From assembly GCF_900107855.1 (NCBI RefSeq), contig NZ_FNRJ01000006.1, forward strand, positions 1 through 64,000: 64,000 nucleotides of DNA, given 5' to 3'. Below, one piece after another: positions 28,036 to 38,415 of this stretch. Position numbers and translations under genes: made by a program. The first letter of the stretch is position 1. The number at the start of each line of letters is the position of its first letter. The stretch is from Marinobacterium iners DSM 11526. Its GTDB lineage: Bacteria; Pseudomonadota; Gammaproteobacteria; Pseudomonadales; Balneatricaceae. The notes under the pieces were generated by a model, which was given only the letters and a program-made list of their open reading frames with translations, did no database searches and was not told the DNA's origin.

Positions 28036-30030
28036 TTACAGCAGGCCTTCAACAGTGCTGACCACATTCTCGACGGTGAAGCCGAAGTGCTTGAACAGGT
28101 CGCCGGCCGGGGCGGATTCGCCGAAGCTGCGCATGCCGACGATGGCGCCGTTCAGGCCCACGTACTTGTACCAGAAATCGGCGTGAGCCGCTTCCACGGC
28201 AACGCGAGCGGTAACGGCGGCGGGAAGTACCTGCTCCTTGTACGCCGCATCCTGCTTGTCAAAACGCTCGGTACAGGGCATGGAAACTACACGGATCTGC
28301 TTGCCCTTGGCGCTCAGCGCATCGGCTGCGTCCATGGCCAGACCGACCTCGGAGCCAGTGGCGATCAGGATCGCATCCGGAGTACCGGCGCAGTCACGCA
28401 GGATGTAGCCACCGCGTTCAATGGCGTCGATCTGAGCCGCATCGCGGTTCTGGTGCGGCAGGTTCTGACGCGAGAAAATCAGCGCGCTGGGGCCGTCGGT
28501 GCGCTGCACGGAAGACTTCCACGACACGGCGGATTCCACCGCGTCACAGGGACGCCAGGTTTCCATGTTCGGGGTCAGACGCAGGTTGGCGATCTGCTCG
28601 ATCGGCTGATGCGTCGGGCCATCTTCGCCCAGACCGATGGAGTCATGGGTGTAGACGAACAGCACACGCTGTTTCATCAGGGCGGCCATGCGCACCGCGT
28701 TGCGGGCGTACTCCATGAATACCAGGAAGGTGGCGCCGTAAGGAATGAAACCTCCGTGCAGGGCAATACCGTTCATGATCGCGCTCATGCCGAATTCGCG
28801 CACACCGTAGTGGATGTAGTTGCCGTTGGCATCATTGCGGCTCAGGCCCTTGGAGCCGGACCAAAGCGTCAGGTTGGAACCGGCCAAATCGGCAGAGCCG
28901 CCCATAAATTCCGGCAGCATCGGACCGAAGGCCTCGATGGCATTCTGCGAGGCCTTGCGCGAGGCGATGGTGTCGCCCTTCTCGGCCACCTGGGCGATCC
29001 AAGCATCCGCCTTTTCAGTGAAGTCGGCCGGCAGGTCGCCGGACAGACGGCGCAGCAGTTCTTCGGCCAGTTCCGGGTACGCGGTCTGATAGGCGCTCAG
29101 TCGCTCATTCCAGTCATTTTCGGCGTTGGAGCCAGCTTCACGCGCATCCCAAAGCTCATACAGCTCTTCGGGGATTTCAAATTCAGGATGTGCCCATTGC
29201 AACGCGTCACGCGCCAGCATGATCTCGTCATGGCCCAGAGGCGCACCGTGGCACTCTTCCTTGCCCTGCTTGTTGGGCGAACCGAAACCGATGATAGTCT
29301 TGCAGCAGATCAGGGTCGGCTGCTCGGTGTTTTCACGAGCATTCTCGATGGCAGCACGAATCTGGTCGCTGTCGTGACCATCGATGTCACGGATCACTTG
29401 CCAGCCGTAGGCTTCGAAACGTGCCGGAGTATCGTCAGTGAACCAGCCTTCCACTTCGCCGTCGATGGAGATGCCGTTGTCATCCCAGAATGCGATCAGT
29501 TTGCCCAGACCCAAAGTACCGGCCAGAGCACAGGCTTCGTGAGAGACCCCTTCCATCAGGCAGCCATCGCCCATAAAGGTGTAAGTGTAATGGTCGATGA
29601 TGTCGTGACCGTCACGGTTGAACTGGGCCGCCAGCGCTTTTTCGGCAATCGCCATGCCCACGGCGTTGGTGACACCCTGACCCAGCGGACCGGTTGTGGT
29701 TTCAACACCCGGGCAGTAGCCGTATTCCGGATGACCGGCAGTCTTGCTGTGCAGCTGGCGGAAGTTCTTCAGATCATCGATGCTGACATCGTAGCCGGTC
29801 AGGTGCAGCAGCGAGTAGATCAGCATGGAGCCATGGCCGTTGGACAGCACGAAGCGGTCACGGTCATACCAGTGCGGGTTGCCGGGGTTGTGCTTCATGA
29901 AGTCGTTCCACAACACTTCGGCGATATCCGCCATGCCCATGGGGGCACCCGGGTGACCGGATTTTGCTTTCTGTACGGCGTCCATGCTCAATGCGCGAAT
30001 GGCATTGGCAAGTTCTCGGCGAGAGGACAT
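28036..30030 (-). CDS. tkt: Transketolase
   Basis: Thiamine-diphosphate enzyme of the pentose phosphate pathway. 664 aa starting [17 protein letters not shown] after CCAGGAGTAG; a 40-codon extension upstream lacks support. It shows [23 protein letters not shown], the ThDP motif [13 protein letters not shown] and the pyrimidine-domain [16 protein letters not shown]. First gene of the tkt-epd-pgk-fba operon, divergent from metK. Confidence 0.96.
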   Translation of the reverse strand: MSSRRELANAIRALSMDAVQKAKSGHPGAPMGMADIAEVLWNDFMKHNPGNPHWYDRDRFVLSNGHGSMLIYSLLHLTGYDVSIDDLKNFRQLHSKTAGHPEYGYCPGVETTTGPLGQGVTNAVGMAIAEKALAAQFNRDGHDIIDHYTYTFMGDGCLMEGVSHEACALAGTLGLGKLIAFWDDNGISIDGEVEGWFTDDTPARFEAYGWQVIRDIDGHDSDQIRAAIENARENTEQPTLICCKTIIGFGSPNKQGKEECHGAPLGHDEIMLARDALQWAHPEFEIPEELYELWDAREAGSNAENDWNERLSAYQTAYPELAEELLRRLSGDLPADFTEKADAWIAQVAEKGDTIASRKASQNAIEAFGPMLPEFMGGSADLAGSNLTLWSGSKGLSRNDANGNYIHYGVREFGMSAIMNGIALHGGFIPYGATFLVFMEYARNAVRMAALMKQRVLFVYTHDSIGLGEDGPTHQPIEQIANLRLTPNMETWRPCDAVESAVSWKSSVQRTDGPSALIFSRQNLPHQNRDAAQIDAIERGGYILRDCAGTPDAILIATGSEVGLAMDAADALSAKGKQIRVVSMPCTERFDKQDAAYKEQVLPAAVTARVAVEAAHADFWYKYVGLNGAIVGMRSFGESAPAGDLFKHFGFTVENVVSTVEGLL

Positions 30031-30303
30031 CAATCTACTCCTGGGGCTGGACCCAACCTTGAGGTTTACGGAATCGGAATATAAAGGCGCAATTTTCGCC
30101 CAGATAGCGACCAGCTTCAAATCCATTTGTGCAAATGGAGTGTTTTTCATGCAGTCATCGCAAAATTTTCAGCCAAAATCGAACCAGATGTTATGCACAA
30201 CCCCTGCGCTGACGTTAAAATGTGCGGTTTATTCAACCCAAACCGTATCAGCCCGGCATCGCCCCGGCTGCTCCTAACCACTGTGTGAGGATTATTACCG
30301 GAA

Positions 30304-31494
30304 ATGAGCGAATATAGCCTGTTCACCTCCGAGTCCGTGTCTGAAGGGCACCCGGACAAAATTGCCGACCAGATTTCCGATGCCGTCCTGGACGCCATCA
30401 TCGCGGAAGACAAGTATGCCCGTGTTGCCTGTGAAACCATGGTCAAGACCGGTGTGGCGATCGTCTCCGGCGAAATCAGCACTTCGGCCTGGATCGACCT
30501 GGAAGATCTGGTACGCGGCGTGATCTGTGATATCGGCTACACCTCTTCTGACGTGGGTTACGATGGCGAAACCTGCGGCGTGATCAACATCATCGGCAAG
30601 CAGTCCGTGGATATCGCCCAAGGCGTTGACCGCAGCCGTCCGGAAGATCAGGGTGCCGGTGACCAGGGCCTGATGTTCGGTTACGCCTCCAACGAAACCG
30701 ACGTGCTGATGCCCGCGCCAATCACTTTCTCTCACCGCCTGGTGGAACGTCAGGCCGAAGCACGCAAGTCTGGCCTGCTGCCTTGGCTGCGTCCCGACGC
30801 CAAGTCACAGGTGACCTGCCGCTATGAAAACGGCCAGCCGGTGGCGATCGATGCAGTTGTACTGTCTACCCAGCACAACCCGGACGTGTCCCAGGCCGAC
30901 CTGCAGGAAGCGGTACAGGAGCTGATCATCAAGCACGTACTGCCGGCAGAACTGCTGCACAAGGGCACCCAGTATCACATCAACCCGACCGGCAAGTTCG
31001 TCATCGGTGGCCCGGTGGGCGACTGTGGTCTGACCGGCCGCAAGATCATCGTGGACACCTACGGCGGCATGGCCCGTCACGGTGGTGGCGCGTTCTCCGG
31101 CAAGGACCCGTCCAAGGTAGACCGTTCCGCTGCCTACGCCGGTCGCTACGTAGCCAAGAATATCGTTGCCGCCGGCCTGGCCGACCGCATCGAGATTCAG
31201 GTCTCCTACGCCATCGGCGTGGCCGAGCCGACTTCGGTATCGATCAATACCTTCGGCACCGGCAAAATCAGCGACGACAAGATCATCGAACTGGTGCGCG
31301 AGCACTTTGATCTGCGTCCGTACGCAATCACCCGTATGCTCGACCTGCTGCACCCGATGTACCGTCAGACCGCGGCATACGGCCACTTCGGTCGTGATCC
31401 CTTCGAGATGACTGTGGGTGATGACACCTTCATGGCCTTCCCCTGGGAGATGACCGACAAGGCTGACGCTTTGCGTGCGGCGGCTGGAATCTGA
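30304..31494 (+). CDS. metK: S-adenosylmethionine synthetase
   Basis: Makes SAM from methionine and ATP. 396 aa with [49 protein letters not shown] and [19 protein letters not shown]. Normal length. No SAM or SAH riboswitch is recognisable in the 273-nt gap upstream. The gene is followed by a large structured element. Confidence 0.97.
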   Translation: MSEYSLFTSESVSEGHPDKIADQISDAVLDAIIAEDKYARVACETMVKTGVAIVSGEISTSAWIDLEDLVRGVICDIGYTSSDVGYDGETCGVINIIGKQSVDIAQGVDRSRPEDQGAGDQGLMFGYASNETDVLMPAPITFSHRLVERQAEARKSGLLPWLRPDAKSQVTCRYENGQPVAIDAVVLSTQHNPDVSQADLQEAVQELIIKHVLPAELLHKGTQYHINPTGKFVIGGPVGDCGLTGRKIIVDTYGGMARHGGGAFSGKDPSKVDRSAAYAGRYVAKNIVAAGLADRIEIQVSYAIGVAEPTSVSINTFGTGKISDDKIIELVREHFDLRPYAITRMLDLLHPMYRQTAAYGHFGRDPFEMTVGDDTFMAFPWEMTDKADALRAAAGI

Positions 31495-31509
31495 TTTCAG
31501 CCCATCCCC

Positions 31510-31662
31510 GGCTGATGGCCGCACTTGTGGGTGACACGCTTTTCGTCATCCATGACCGCTCGACTGCCGCCTCTGACCGCCATGGACGGCGGAAATGCCG
31601 AAAATGCAGGAGCAATTTTCGGCCAGGCGGCAGACGGTCACCCACAAGCACCGCCATCAGCC
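31510..31662. ncRNA. Large branched inverted-repeat element between metK and rsmE
   Basis: Outer arms 31510-31535 and 31637-31662 pair as 12 bp plus 10 bp separated by a 4x4 internal loop. Inside is a perfect 9-bp stem (31564-31572 with 31625-31633) enclosing two hairpins: CCGCC/GGCGG (31577-31592) and GCCGAAAAT/ATTTTCGGC (31597-31623, 9-nt loop). Both the nested pairing and the length exceed a terminator, and there is no T run. It could be a structured RNA in the metK 3' UTR, an rsmE leader, or a small palindromic mobile element. I do not recognise a known class. Confidence 0.5.
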
Positions 31663-31770
31663 TGCCTTGACCAAAGCCTCAGTTTCGGACCGGACAATCC
31701 CCCTACAACTGGCATCCCCCACCTGCCCTGCGCCATAATAGCGGCTGAACTTTCAGTCAGCAGGACCGCT

Positions 31771-32499
31771 ATGCGTATCCCCCGGGTATATGAACCACAG
31801 CCTTTGGCCCCCGGCCTCTGTATCGACCTCGGCGATACCACCATCCAGCACGTCATCCGTGCCCTGCGCCTGCGCGAAGGCGATCGCATCTGCCTGTTCA
31901 ACGGCGATGGTCATGAATACCCTGCCGTGCTGACTCAGGTCGACAAACGCTCGGCCCAGGCAACGCTGGAACCGGCACTGACACCGACGGTCGAATCAGC
32001 ATTGCAGATTCATGTCGGCCAAACCCTGTCCCGCGGTGAGCGGATGGATTATGCAGTACAGAAAGCCACCGAGATGGGCGTCAGTCGTATTACACCGCTG
32101 ACCAGCGAACGCTGCGAGGTCAAACTCAAGGCCGAACGTGAAGACAAGCGTCTGCGTCACTGGCAGCAGGTAGCTATCAGTGCCTGCGAGCAGAGCCAGC
32201 GATCTCGGGTACCCGAGATCGCCGAAGTCAGCCCGCTGCTGGACTGGATTCAAACCGTCGAAGCCGATCTCAAACTGGTACTGCATCACCACACGGCTCG
32301 CCCGCTGCAGACGATGGAAGCGCCCGGCTCGGTTGCGCTGCTGATCGGCCCCGAGGGCGGACTGACCGAAGCCGAAGTGGACGCGGCACTGGCCGCCGGC
32401 TTCGAACCGGTCGCCTTTGGCCCGCGGGTGATGCGCACCGAAACCGCACCGGTTGCCGCCTGCGCCATTCTGCAGTATCTCTGGGGCGATCTGGGTTAA
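31771..32499 (+). CDS. rsmE: 16S rRNA (uracil-1498-N3) methyltransferase
   Basis: SPOUT-class RNA methyltransferase. 242 aa starting MRIPRVYEPQ after CAGGA; the in-frame extension back to 31525 runs through the inverted-repeat element and is rejected. Knot motifs LLIGPEGGLTEAEV and FGPRVMRTETAPVAA are typical. gshB follows 34 nt later. Confidence 0.93.
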   Translation: MRIPRVYEPQPLAPGLCIDLGDTTIQHVIRALRLREGDRICLFNGDGHEYPAVLTQVDKRSAQATLEPALTPTVESALQIHVGQTLSRGERMDYAVQKATEMGVSRITPLTSERCEVKLKAEREDKRLRHWQQVAISACEQSQRSRVPEIAEVSPLLDWIQTVEADLKLVLHHHTARPLQTMEAPGSVALLIGPEGGLTEAEVDAALAAGFEPVAFGPRVMRTETAPVAACAILQYLWGDLG

Positions 32500-32533
32500 G
32501 ATTGAACGCACATTCAGCACAGGAATTTTTCAG

Positions 32534-33487
32534 ATGACGATTAAAGTCGGCGTGGTGATGGACCCCATCGAGCAGATCACCTACAAAAAGGACAGCTCAC
32601 TGGCGATGCTCTGGGCCGCGCAACGCAAGGGCTGGGAGCTGCACTACATGGAACAGCAGCACCTGTTCCTGCGTGACGGCAAGGTGAAGGGGCAGATGGC
32701 ACCGCTGAAGGTGGCCATGGACCCGGACAACTGGTTTGAGCGCGGCGAGTATGTGATACGCGACCTGGCCGAGTTGGACGTGATCCTGATGCGCAAGGAC
32801 CCTCCGTTCGATAACGAATTCATCTACAGCACCCACCTGTTGGCGATGGCGGAATCCGAGGGCACCCTGATCGTCAACCGTACCGGCAGCTTGCGTGACT
32901 TCAATGAAAAGTTGTTTGCCACCCACTTTCCACAATGCTGCCCGCCGGTACTGGTGACACGCCGGGCCGATCTGTTGCGCCAGTTCCACGCTGAGCACAA
33001 GAATGTCATCTTCAAGCCGCTGGACGGCATGGGCGGCTCGTCCATCTTCCATATTCGTGAAGACGGCACCAACCTGGGCGTCATCATCGAGACCCTGACC
33101 GCCCACGGTACCCAGACCATCATGGCGCAGAAGTACATCCCCGAAATCAAGGACGGCGACAAACGCATCCTGATGATCAACGGTGAGCCTGTACCCTATG
33201 CGCTGGCCCGTATTCCCATGGCCGGTGAAACCCGTGGCAACCTGGCCGCCGGCGGTCGTGGCGAAGGCCGCCCACTCACGGATCGCGATCGCTGGATCTG
33301 TGAACAGGTCGGCCCAACGCTGAAAGAAAAGGGCCTGCTGTTCGTGGGTCTGGATGTGATCGGCGATTACCTGACCGAAATAAACGTCACCAGCCCTACC
33401 TGCATCCGCGAACTGGACCAGCAGTTTGATCTGGATATCGGCATGCAGCTGATGGACTGCATTGATGAGGTATTGAAAACACGATGA
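32534..33487 (+). CDS. gshB: Glutathione synthetase
   Basis: ATP-grasp ligase adding glycine to gamma-glutamylcysteine. 317 aa with GVVMDPI and the KDSSLAML start region, KPLDGMGGSSIF, KEGDKRI-type IKDGDKRILMING and the Mg-binding INVTSPTC. The ATG follows AGGAAT. It supplies the glutathione used by the frmA pathway. Overlaps the next gene by four bases. Confidence 0.96.
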   Translation: MTIKVGVVMDPIEQITYKKDSSLAMLWAAQRKGWELHYMEQQHLFLRDGKVKGQMAPLKVAMDPDNWFERGEYVIRDLAELDVILMRKDPPFDNEFIYSTHLLAMAESEGTLIVNRTGSLRDFNEKLFATHFPQCCPPVLVTRRADLLRQFHAEHKNVIFKPLDGMGGSSIFHIREDGTNLGVIIETLTAHGTQTIMAQKYIPEIKDGDKRILMINGEPVPYALARIPMAGETRGNLAAGGRGEGRPLTDRDRWICEQVGPTLKEKGLLFVGLDVIGDYLTEINVTSPTCIRELDQQFDLDIGMQLMDCIDEVLKTR

Positions 33488-34431
33488 TCAAAAGGGGCAT
33501 GCACCTGCCGCTTTGGCATATTATGAACAGAGATCGCTTCGGCTTCATGCTGTTCATTGCCACGGCAGTACACGGTGTGCTCCTGCTTGCCTTGAGCTTC
33601 TCACTCCCTGAACGAGAACCTCCGCGCCAGACACTGGATGTCACCCTGGCGCAGTATCCGCAGCAGGACGCACCGGACAAGGCCGACTTCATTGCCCAAC
33701 ATAACCAAATGGGCAGCGGGAGCAATGATGACGCTACCACGCCGGCTACCACTGAAATGGCGCCACTGGCCAGTGAAACACCTCAGGAGCAGGCCGCTCA
33801 GCAGGCACCCGCACCGCCAGAACCTGAGCAACCCCCGGCACCGGAACCCGAGCCGGGCAACAGCCCCGAACAGCAGGAGAGCCAGGCACAGGGCCAGAAG
33901 GCTATTGTCGCCACTCAAAGCGAGCAAAAGCCCCGCGCCAGCGAGCCGAAGCCACAACAGGCCGCGGCTGCTCCTCCACCGGTCAACGCCAACTCCACTT
34001 CATTGCTAAACCGGGCTTTGGAAATGGCCAGCCTGCAGACACAGCTGGATCTGGAGCGTGAAACGCGTGCCAGAAAGCCTCGTGTCCTGCGCCTGACATC
34101 AGCCTCTACCCAGGCACATTCCTATGCCAGCTATCTGGATAACTGGCGTCGCCGAGTCGAGACCGTGGGCAACCTGAACTACCCGGAGCAGGCCCGCAAT
34201 CAGGGGCTGCAGGGCAAACTGCGACTGCTGGTGGCACTGCGCCCTGACGGCAGTGTCGAAAACATCGAAATTCTGCAGTCCTCCGGCCACCGAGCACTTG
34301 ATGAGGGTGCCATTCGCATCGTACAGCTGGCTTCTCCGTTCCAGAGTTTTCCCATTGAGCTGCGTAAGGACGTGGATCGACTTGAAATCATTCGTACCTG
34401 GAAATTTGAGAAACAGACACGGGTGTACTAA
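33484..34431 (+). CDS. TonB-family energy transducer
   Basis: A 315-aa protein with one N-terminal membrane helix (FMLFIATAVHGVLLLALSF), a long Pro/Glu/Gln-rich periplasmic spacer (about residues 95-160) and a C-terminal TonB domain (YPEQARNQGLQGKLRLLVALRPDGSVENIEIL...). In Pseudomonas the gene between gshB and algH is tonB3, linked to twitching motility. An in-frame ATG 14 codons downstream is an alternative start. Confidence 0.9.
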   Translation: MIKRGMHLPLWHIMNRDRFGFMLFIATAVHGVLLLALSFSLPEREPPRQTLDVTLAQYPQQDAPDKADFIAQHNQMGSGSNDDATTPATTEMAPLASETPQEQAAQQAPAPPEPEQPPAPEPEPGNSPEQQESQAQGQKAIVATQSEQKPRASEPKPQQAAAAPPPVNANSTSLLNRALEMASLQTQLDLERETRARKPRVLRLTSASTQAHSYASYLDNWRRRVETVGNLNYPEQARNQGLQGKLRLLVALRPDGSVENIEILQSSGHRALDEGAIRIVQLASPFQSFPIELRKDVDRLEIIRTWKFEKQTRVY

Positions 34432-34468
34432 GCCTTAACCATACCCAAGCGGCGAAGAGAGATTCACC

Positions 34469-35041
34469 ATGTCCCACACCCTTACCTCACTTCGTGATCA
34501 TTTCCTGATCTCCATGCCGCACCTGCATGATGAGACCTTTACCCAAACCGTTGTCTACATCTGCGACCACAGCGAGTACGGCGCCATGGGGATTGTCGTC
34601 AACCGTCCCAGCGGTATTCGCCTGTGTGACCTGCTATCACACCTGGAGCTGGAAGACAACACCGGACTCTGGTCCGAACGCCCGGTTTTCAATGGCGGTC
34701 CTGTACGGGATGATCGCGGCTTTGTACTGCACCGCACCGAACCACAGCAGCAGTGGCTATCCAGCCATCCCATCAATGACGAAATCAGTCTGACCACTTC
34801 ACTTGATATTCTGGAGGCGATCGCACGCAACGAGGGCCCTGATACCTTTCTGGTCGCCTTGGGCTACGCAGGCTGGGGTCCAGAGCAACTGGAGCAGGAA
34901 ATGTGCGACAACCTCTGGTTAAGCTGTCCGGCAAATTCAGATATACTTTTCCATCTGCCGCTGGAAGACCGCCTGCAGGCGGCTGCCGCGACTCTGGGTA
35001 TCAACCTGAACCTGTTGCCGGCCCATGCCGGACACGCCTGA
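34469..35041 (+). CDS. algH: YqgE/AlgH family protein (UPF0301)
   Basis: 190 aa with FLISMPHLHDETFTQTVVYIC, GAMGIVVNRPSGI and FNGGPVRDDRGFVLH, all typical of YqgE/AlgH. Proposed to be a regulator; biochemical role unsettled. Conserved neighbour of ruvX. Confidence 0.92.
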   Translation: MSHTLTSLRDHFLISMPHLHDETFTQTVVYICDHSEYGAMGIVVNRPSGIRLCDLLSHLELEDNTGLWSERPVFNGGPVRDDRGFVLHRTEPQQQWLSSHPINDEISLTTSLDILEAIARNEGPDTFLVALGYAGWGPEQLEQEMCDNLWLSCPANSDILFHLPLEDRLQAAAATLGINLNLLPAHAGHA

Positions 35042-35054
35042 CTGAACGGACTTG

Positions 35055-35537
35055 ATGAGCAGCGACACCCAACAGGTGCTGGGGTTTGACTTCGGCACCA
35101 CACGCATAGGTCTGGCCATCGGCCAGAGCCTGACCGCCACTGCCACCCCGATTGAGCCAGTGCGGGCTCGCGACGGCATGCCTGACTGGTCACAACTGGA
35201 TGCTGCCATTGCCGAGTGGCAGCCTGACGCACTGGTAGTGGGCATTCCACTCAACATGGACGGCACCATCTCCGAGATGGCACGCCGCGCACGCAAGTTC
35301 GCCAACCGGATTCAGGATCGCTACCAGCTGCCCTGTTATCTCTGTGACGAACGCCTGACCACCGCAGAAGCCAAACGCATTCACCTGGACGCCGGCGGCG
35401 GCACCAACTTCAAGCAAGAATCGATCGACGGTATCGCCGCCCGCCTGATTCTGGAGGACTGGTTCAACAGTCCCGACCGCATTCCCAGCCACACCCGACT
35501 GGAGGACCTCTATGGTATCGGGAACACTGAGTGTTGA
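35055..35537 (+). CDS. ruvX: YqgF/RuvX Holliday-junction resolvase-like nuclease
   Basis: 160 aa of RNase H-like fold: [15 protein letters not shown] with the first catalytic Asp, [10 protein letters not shown], and [10 protein letters not shown]. Known for 16S rRNA 5' end maturation. A TTG one codon upstream is also open, but ATG at 35055 is preferred. It overlaps pyrR by 26 nt. Confidence 0.93.
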   Translation: MSSDTQQVLGFDFGTTRIGLAIGQSLTATATPIEPVRARDGMPDWSQLDAAIAEWQPDALVVGIPLNMDGTISEMARRARKFANRIQDRYQLPCYLCDERLTTAEAKRIHLDAGGGTNFKQESIDGIAARLILEDWFNSPDRIPSHTRLEDLYGIGNTEC

Positions 35538-36021
35538 TGCACTGCTCGACAAGATGGCGAGCGAAACCCGCGCCCTGATCACCCGTCGCGATCTCAAGGA
35601 CCCGCTGATGATCGGCATCCGTACCGGCGGTGTCTGGCTGGCAGAGCGCTTGCACCGGCAGCTGGAACTGACCAGCCCGCTGGGCGTATTGGATATCAGC
35701 TTCTACCGTGACGATTTCACTCAGGTGGGCATCAACCCGAAAGTACAGCCCAGCCAACTGCCCTGCGCCACCGAAGGCCGGGACATTCTGCTGGTGGACG
35801 ATGTCATCATGAGTGGCCGCACCATTCGCGCCGCCTTGAACGAACTGTTTGACTATGGCCGTCCCGCTTCCGTCAGCCTGATTACCCTGCTGGATCTGCA
35901 GCGCCGTGAGCTGCCGATTCAGGCCGATGTGATCGGCGGCACTCTGGCACTGGGACCGGACCAGCTGGTCAAGCTGAACGGCCCGGAACCCCTTACCCTG
36001 ACCATCCGTCAGCGTGACTGA
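35512..36021 (+). CDS. pyrR: PyrR-type uracil phosphoribosyltransferase/regulator
   Basis: 169 aa with the PRPP-binding motif [17 protein letters not shown]. It is placed just before pyrB, as in Pseudomonas. PyrR acts on pyrimidine gene expression and as a uracil phosphoribosyltransferase in other bacteria. Whether it regulates here is not visible; I see no attenuator in the 20-nt pyrR-pyrB gap. Confidence 0.93.
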   Translation: MVSGTLSVDALLDKMASETRALITRRDLKDPLMIGIRTGGVWLAERLHRQLELTSPLGVLDISFYRDDFTQVGINPKVQPSQLPCATEGRDILLVDDVIMSGRTIRAALNELFDYGRPASVSLITLLDLQRRELPIQADVIGGTLALGPDQLVKLNGPEPLTLTIRQRD

Positions 36022-36041
36022 ACCGACAAGAGACTGCATCC

Positions 36042-37052
36042 ATGTTTGAGGCCAATGACCCGAACTCCATTCAGCTGACCGCTGACGGTCAGCTGCGGCA
36101 CTTCCTCACCACCGAGGGGCTGCCGCGAGAGCTGTTGATCGAGATTCTCGACACAGCGGATTCCTTCGTCGACATGGGCGAGCAGCAGGTGAAGAAAGTC
36201 CCGCTGCTGCGTGGCAAAACCGTTGCCAACCTTTTTTTCGAAAACAGCACCCGTACCCTGTCCACCTTTGAACTGGCCGCCAAACGCCTGTCGGCGGACG
36301 TGCTGAACCTGAACATCAACACTTCGTCCACCAAGAAAGGGGAAACCCTGAAGGACACGTTGATGACCCTGCAGGCGATGCACTCCGACATGTTTGTTGT
36401 TCGCCATGCCGACAGCGGCGCCGCCCATTTCATCGCTCAGCACGTGACACCCAATGTTGCCGTGATCAACGCCGGTGATGGCCGTCACGCCCACCCGACT
36501 CAAGCGATGCTGGACATGCTTACCATCCGTCGTCACAAAGGGGAATTCGCCCCGCTGAAGGTCGCTATTGTGGGTGATATTCTGCACTCCCGCGTGGCCC
36601 GCTCGCAGATCCATGCCCTGCGCACCTTGGGCGTACACGAGATACGCGTTATCGCGCCCAAAACCCTTCTGCCGCGCCACATTGAGGCACTGGGCGTTAA
36701 GGTGTATACCGAGATGGCATCAGGGCTGCGCGATGTGGATGTCATCATGATGCTGCGTTTGCAGAAGGAACGCATGCAGAGCGCCCTGCTGCCGAGTGAA
36801 GCCGAGTTCTACAAGCTCTACGGCCTGAACCGCGACAAACTGGCCTATGCCAAGCCGGATGCGGTGGTGATGCACCCCGGCCCGATCAATCGCGGCGTCG
36901 AGATCGAGTCCGAGGTCGCCGATGGCCCGCGCTCGCTGATTCTGGATCAGGTAACCAATGGCATCGCCGTACGTATGGCTGTCATGTCCAAAGCGATGAG
37001 CGGTCAGCTGTCCCAGCGAGCCGCCACTGACAATGCATCACGGGAGGCCTGA
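36042..37052 (+). CDS. pyrB: Aspartate carbamoyltransferase catalytic subunit
   Basis: 336 aa with the carbamoyl-phosphate motif [19 protein letters not shown] and the aspartate region [11 protein letters not shown]. Belongs to the class of ATCases that carry an N-terminal extension and assemble with an inactive dihydroorotase partner; that partner follows 4 nt downstream. Confidence 0.96.
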   Translation: MFEANDPNSIQLTADGQLRHFLTTEGLPRELLIEILDTADSFVDMGEQQVKKVPLLRGKTVANLFFENSTRTLSTFELAAKRLSADVLNLNINTSSTKKGETLKDTLMTLQAMHSDMFVVRHADSGAAHFIAQHVTPNVAVINAGDGRHAHPTQAMLDMLTIRRHKGEFAPLKVAIVGDILHSRVARSQIHALRTLGVHEIRVIAPKTLLPRHIEALGVKVYTEMASGLRDVDVIMMLRLQKERMQSALLPSEAEFYKLYGLNRDKLAYAKPDAVVMHPGPINRGVEIESEVADGPRSLILDQVTNGIAVRMAVMSKAMSGQLSQRAATDNASREA

Positions 37053-37056
37053 GTTG

Positions 37057-38331
37057 ATGAATATTCTGATTTCCGATGGCCGCGTGATCGATCCGGCTCA
37101 ATCGCTTGACCAGATCACCGACCTGTATATCAGCCAGGGTGAAATTTGCGCCATTGGCGCCGCTCCCGAAGGTTTTCATGCCGATGAGGTGATCAATGCT
37201 GAAGGTCAGATCGTCTGCCCCGGCCTGATCGACCTGTGCACTACCCTGCGCGAGCCGGGCCAGACCCGCAAGGGCACCATTGCCAGCGAAACCGCCGCGG
37301 CCGCGGCCGGTGGCATCACCACGCTTGTCGTGACGCCCGACACCAGTCCGATAGTGGAAACCGCTGCCGTGGCCGAATTGATCCAGGATCGCGCCTCCGA
37401 TATCGGCTTTGCCCGAGTCCTGCCCATGGGGGCTCTAACCCAGGGCTTGCACGGTGAACAGCTCGCACCGCTGCACGGACTGGCCAGCTCCGGCTGCATC
37501 GCCTTTACCAACCTGCGCCGTCCCTTCGGTAACAGCCAGATTCTCCTGCGCTGCCTTGAATATGCTGCTACCCACGACCTGCTGGTGGTGTTCCAGGCAC
37601 AGGATGCTGCACTGGCTGCCAACGGTTGCATGCATGACGATACCACCAGTACCCGACTGGGCCTGAACGGCATTCCCGAAGCGGCCGAAACCATCGAGGT
37701 ATCACGCTGCCTGCTGCTGGTGGAGCAGACCGGTGTGCGCGCCCACTTCGGTCAGCTTTCCTGCGAACGCTCGGTACGGATGATCGAAGCCGCCCGTGAG
37801 CGCGGTCTGCAGGTCAGCGCCGATGTGGCGATCCAGAACCTGTTGCTGACCGATGAAAGCGTCAACGGCTTCAACTCGGCCTATCATGTGCAGCCGCCGC
37901 TGCGCAGCCAGCTTGACCGGGCCGGGTTACGCCAGGGACTGGTCACCGGCACCATCAGCGCCATCTGCTCCGACCATCAGCCGCATGACCCCATCGCCAA
38001 GCAGGCACCCTTTGCCGCGACCGAGCCGGGCATGAGCGGGCTGGAAACCCTGTTGCCGCTGAGTCTTCGACTGGTGGAACAGCAGTTGCTGGAGCTGCCG
38101 CAGCTGATTGAGTCACTGACGATTGCCCCTGCCCGCATTCTGGGTCTGGATGCCGGCACACTGGAAGTGGGGTCTCAGGCCGATATTTGCGTGTTTGATC
38201 CTGCAACCGAATGGACTGTGAGCGAGGACAGCCTGAGGTCCGCCGGCAAGAATACGCCATTCCTCGGTCAGACACTCAAGGGACAGGTCAAAGCCACCCT
38301 GATGGATGGTCGCATCGTGTTCCGGCGTTAA
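37057..38331 (+). CDS. pyrC': Inactive dihydroorotase-like subunit of ATCase
   Basis: A 424-aa dihydroorotase homologue. The zinc motif HxH before LREPGQ in active enzymes is replaced (DLCTTLREPGQ), and the carbamylated-lysine context is altered, so it should not bind the catalytic metals. Pseudomonas has the same non-catalytic pyrC' partner, needed for ATCase assembly. The ATG follows GGGAGGCC; a longer frame from 37033 is not used. Active dihydroorotase must be encoded elsewhere. Confidence 0.9.
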   Translation: MNILISDGRVIDPAQSLDQITDLYISQGEICAIGAAPEGFHADEVINAEGQIVCPGLIDLCTTLREPGQTRKGTIASETAAAAAGGITTLVVTPDTSPIVETAAVAELIQDRASDIGFARVLPMGALTQGLHGEQLAPLHGLASSGCIAFTNLRRPFGNSQILLRCLEYAATHDLLVVFQAQDAALAANGCMHDDTTSTRLGLNGIPEAAETIEVSRCLLLVEQTGVRAHFGQLSCERSVRMIEAARERGLQVSADVAIQNLLLTDESVNGFNSAYHVQPPLRSQLDRAGLRQGLVTGTISAICSDHQPHDPIAKQAPFAATEPGMSGLETLLPLSLRLVEQQLLELPQLIESLTIAPARILGLDAGTLEVGSQADICVFDPATEWTVSEDSLRSAGKNTPFLGQTLKGQVKATLMDGRIVFRR

Positions 38332-38359
38332 CGGATCAAATTGACAGCTGCAGACAACA

Positions 38360-38399
38360 AAAAGCGGGAGCCTCCCGGATAGAGACTCCCGCTTTTTTT
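38360..38399 (+). terminator. Terminator of the pyr operon
   Basis: AAGCGGGAG/CTCCCGCTT stem with a 15-nt loop and a run of T residues; the A run on the left side allows some activity for the convergent pilU transcript too. Confidence 0.88.
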
Positions 38400-38415
38400 G
38401 TTCCCTGAAGCAGGA

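Noticed and set aside
27253-30084. A 943-codon open frame on the plus strand
   Set aside because: It is antisense to tkt and epd, which have full family motifs on the minus strand; long antisense frames are common in GC-rich genes.
30031-30303. Riboswitch upstream of metK
   Set aside because: No SAM or SAH riboswitch core could be recognised in the tkt-metK gap.
31525-31770. N-terminal extension of RsmE by 82 codons
   Set aside because: It runs through the branched inverted repeat and adds nothing resembling RsmE; the ATG at 31771 has a ribosome site and the normal family start.
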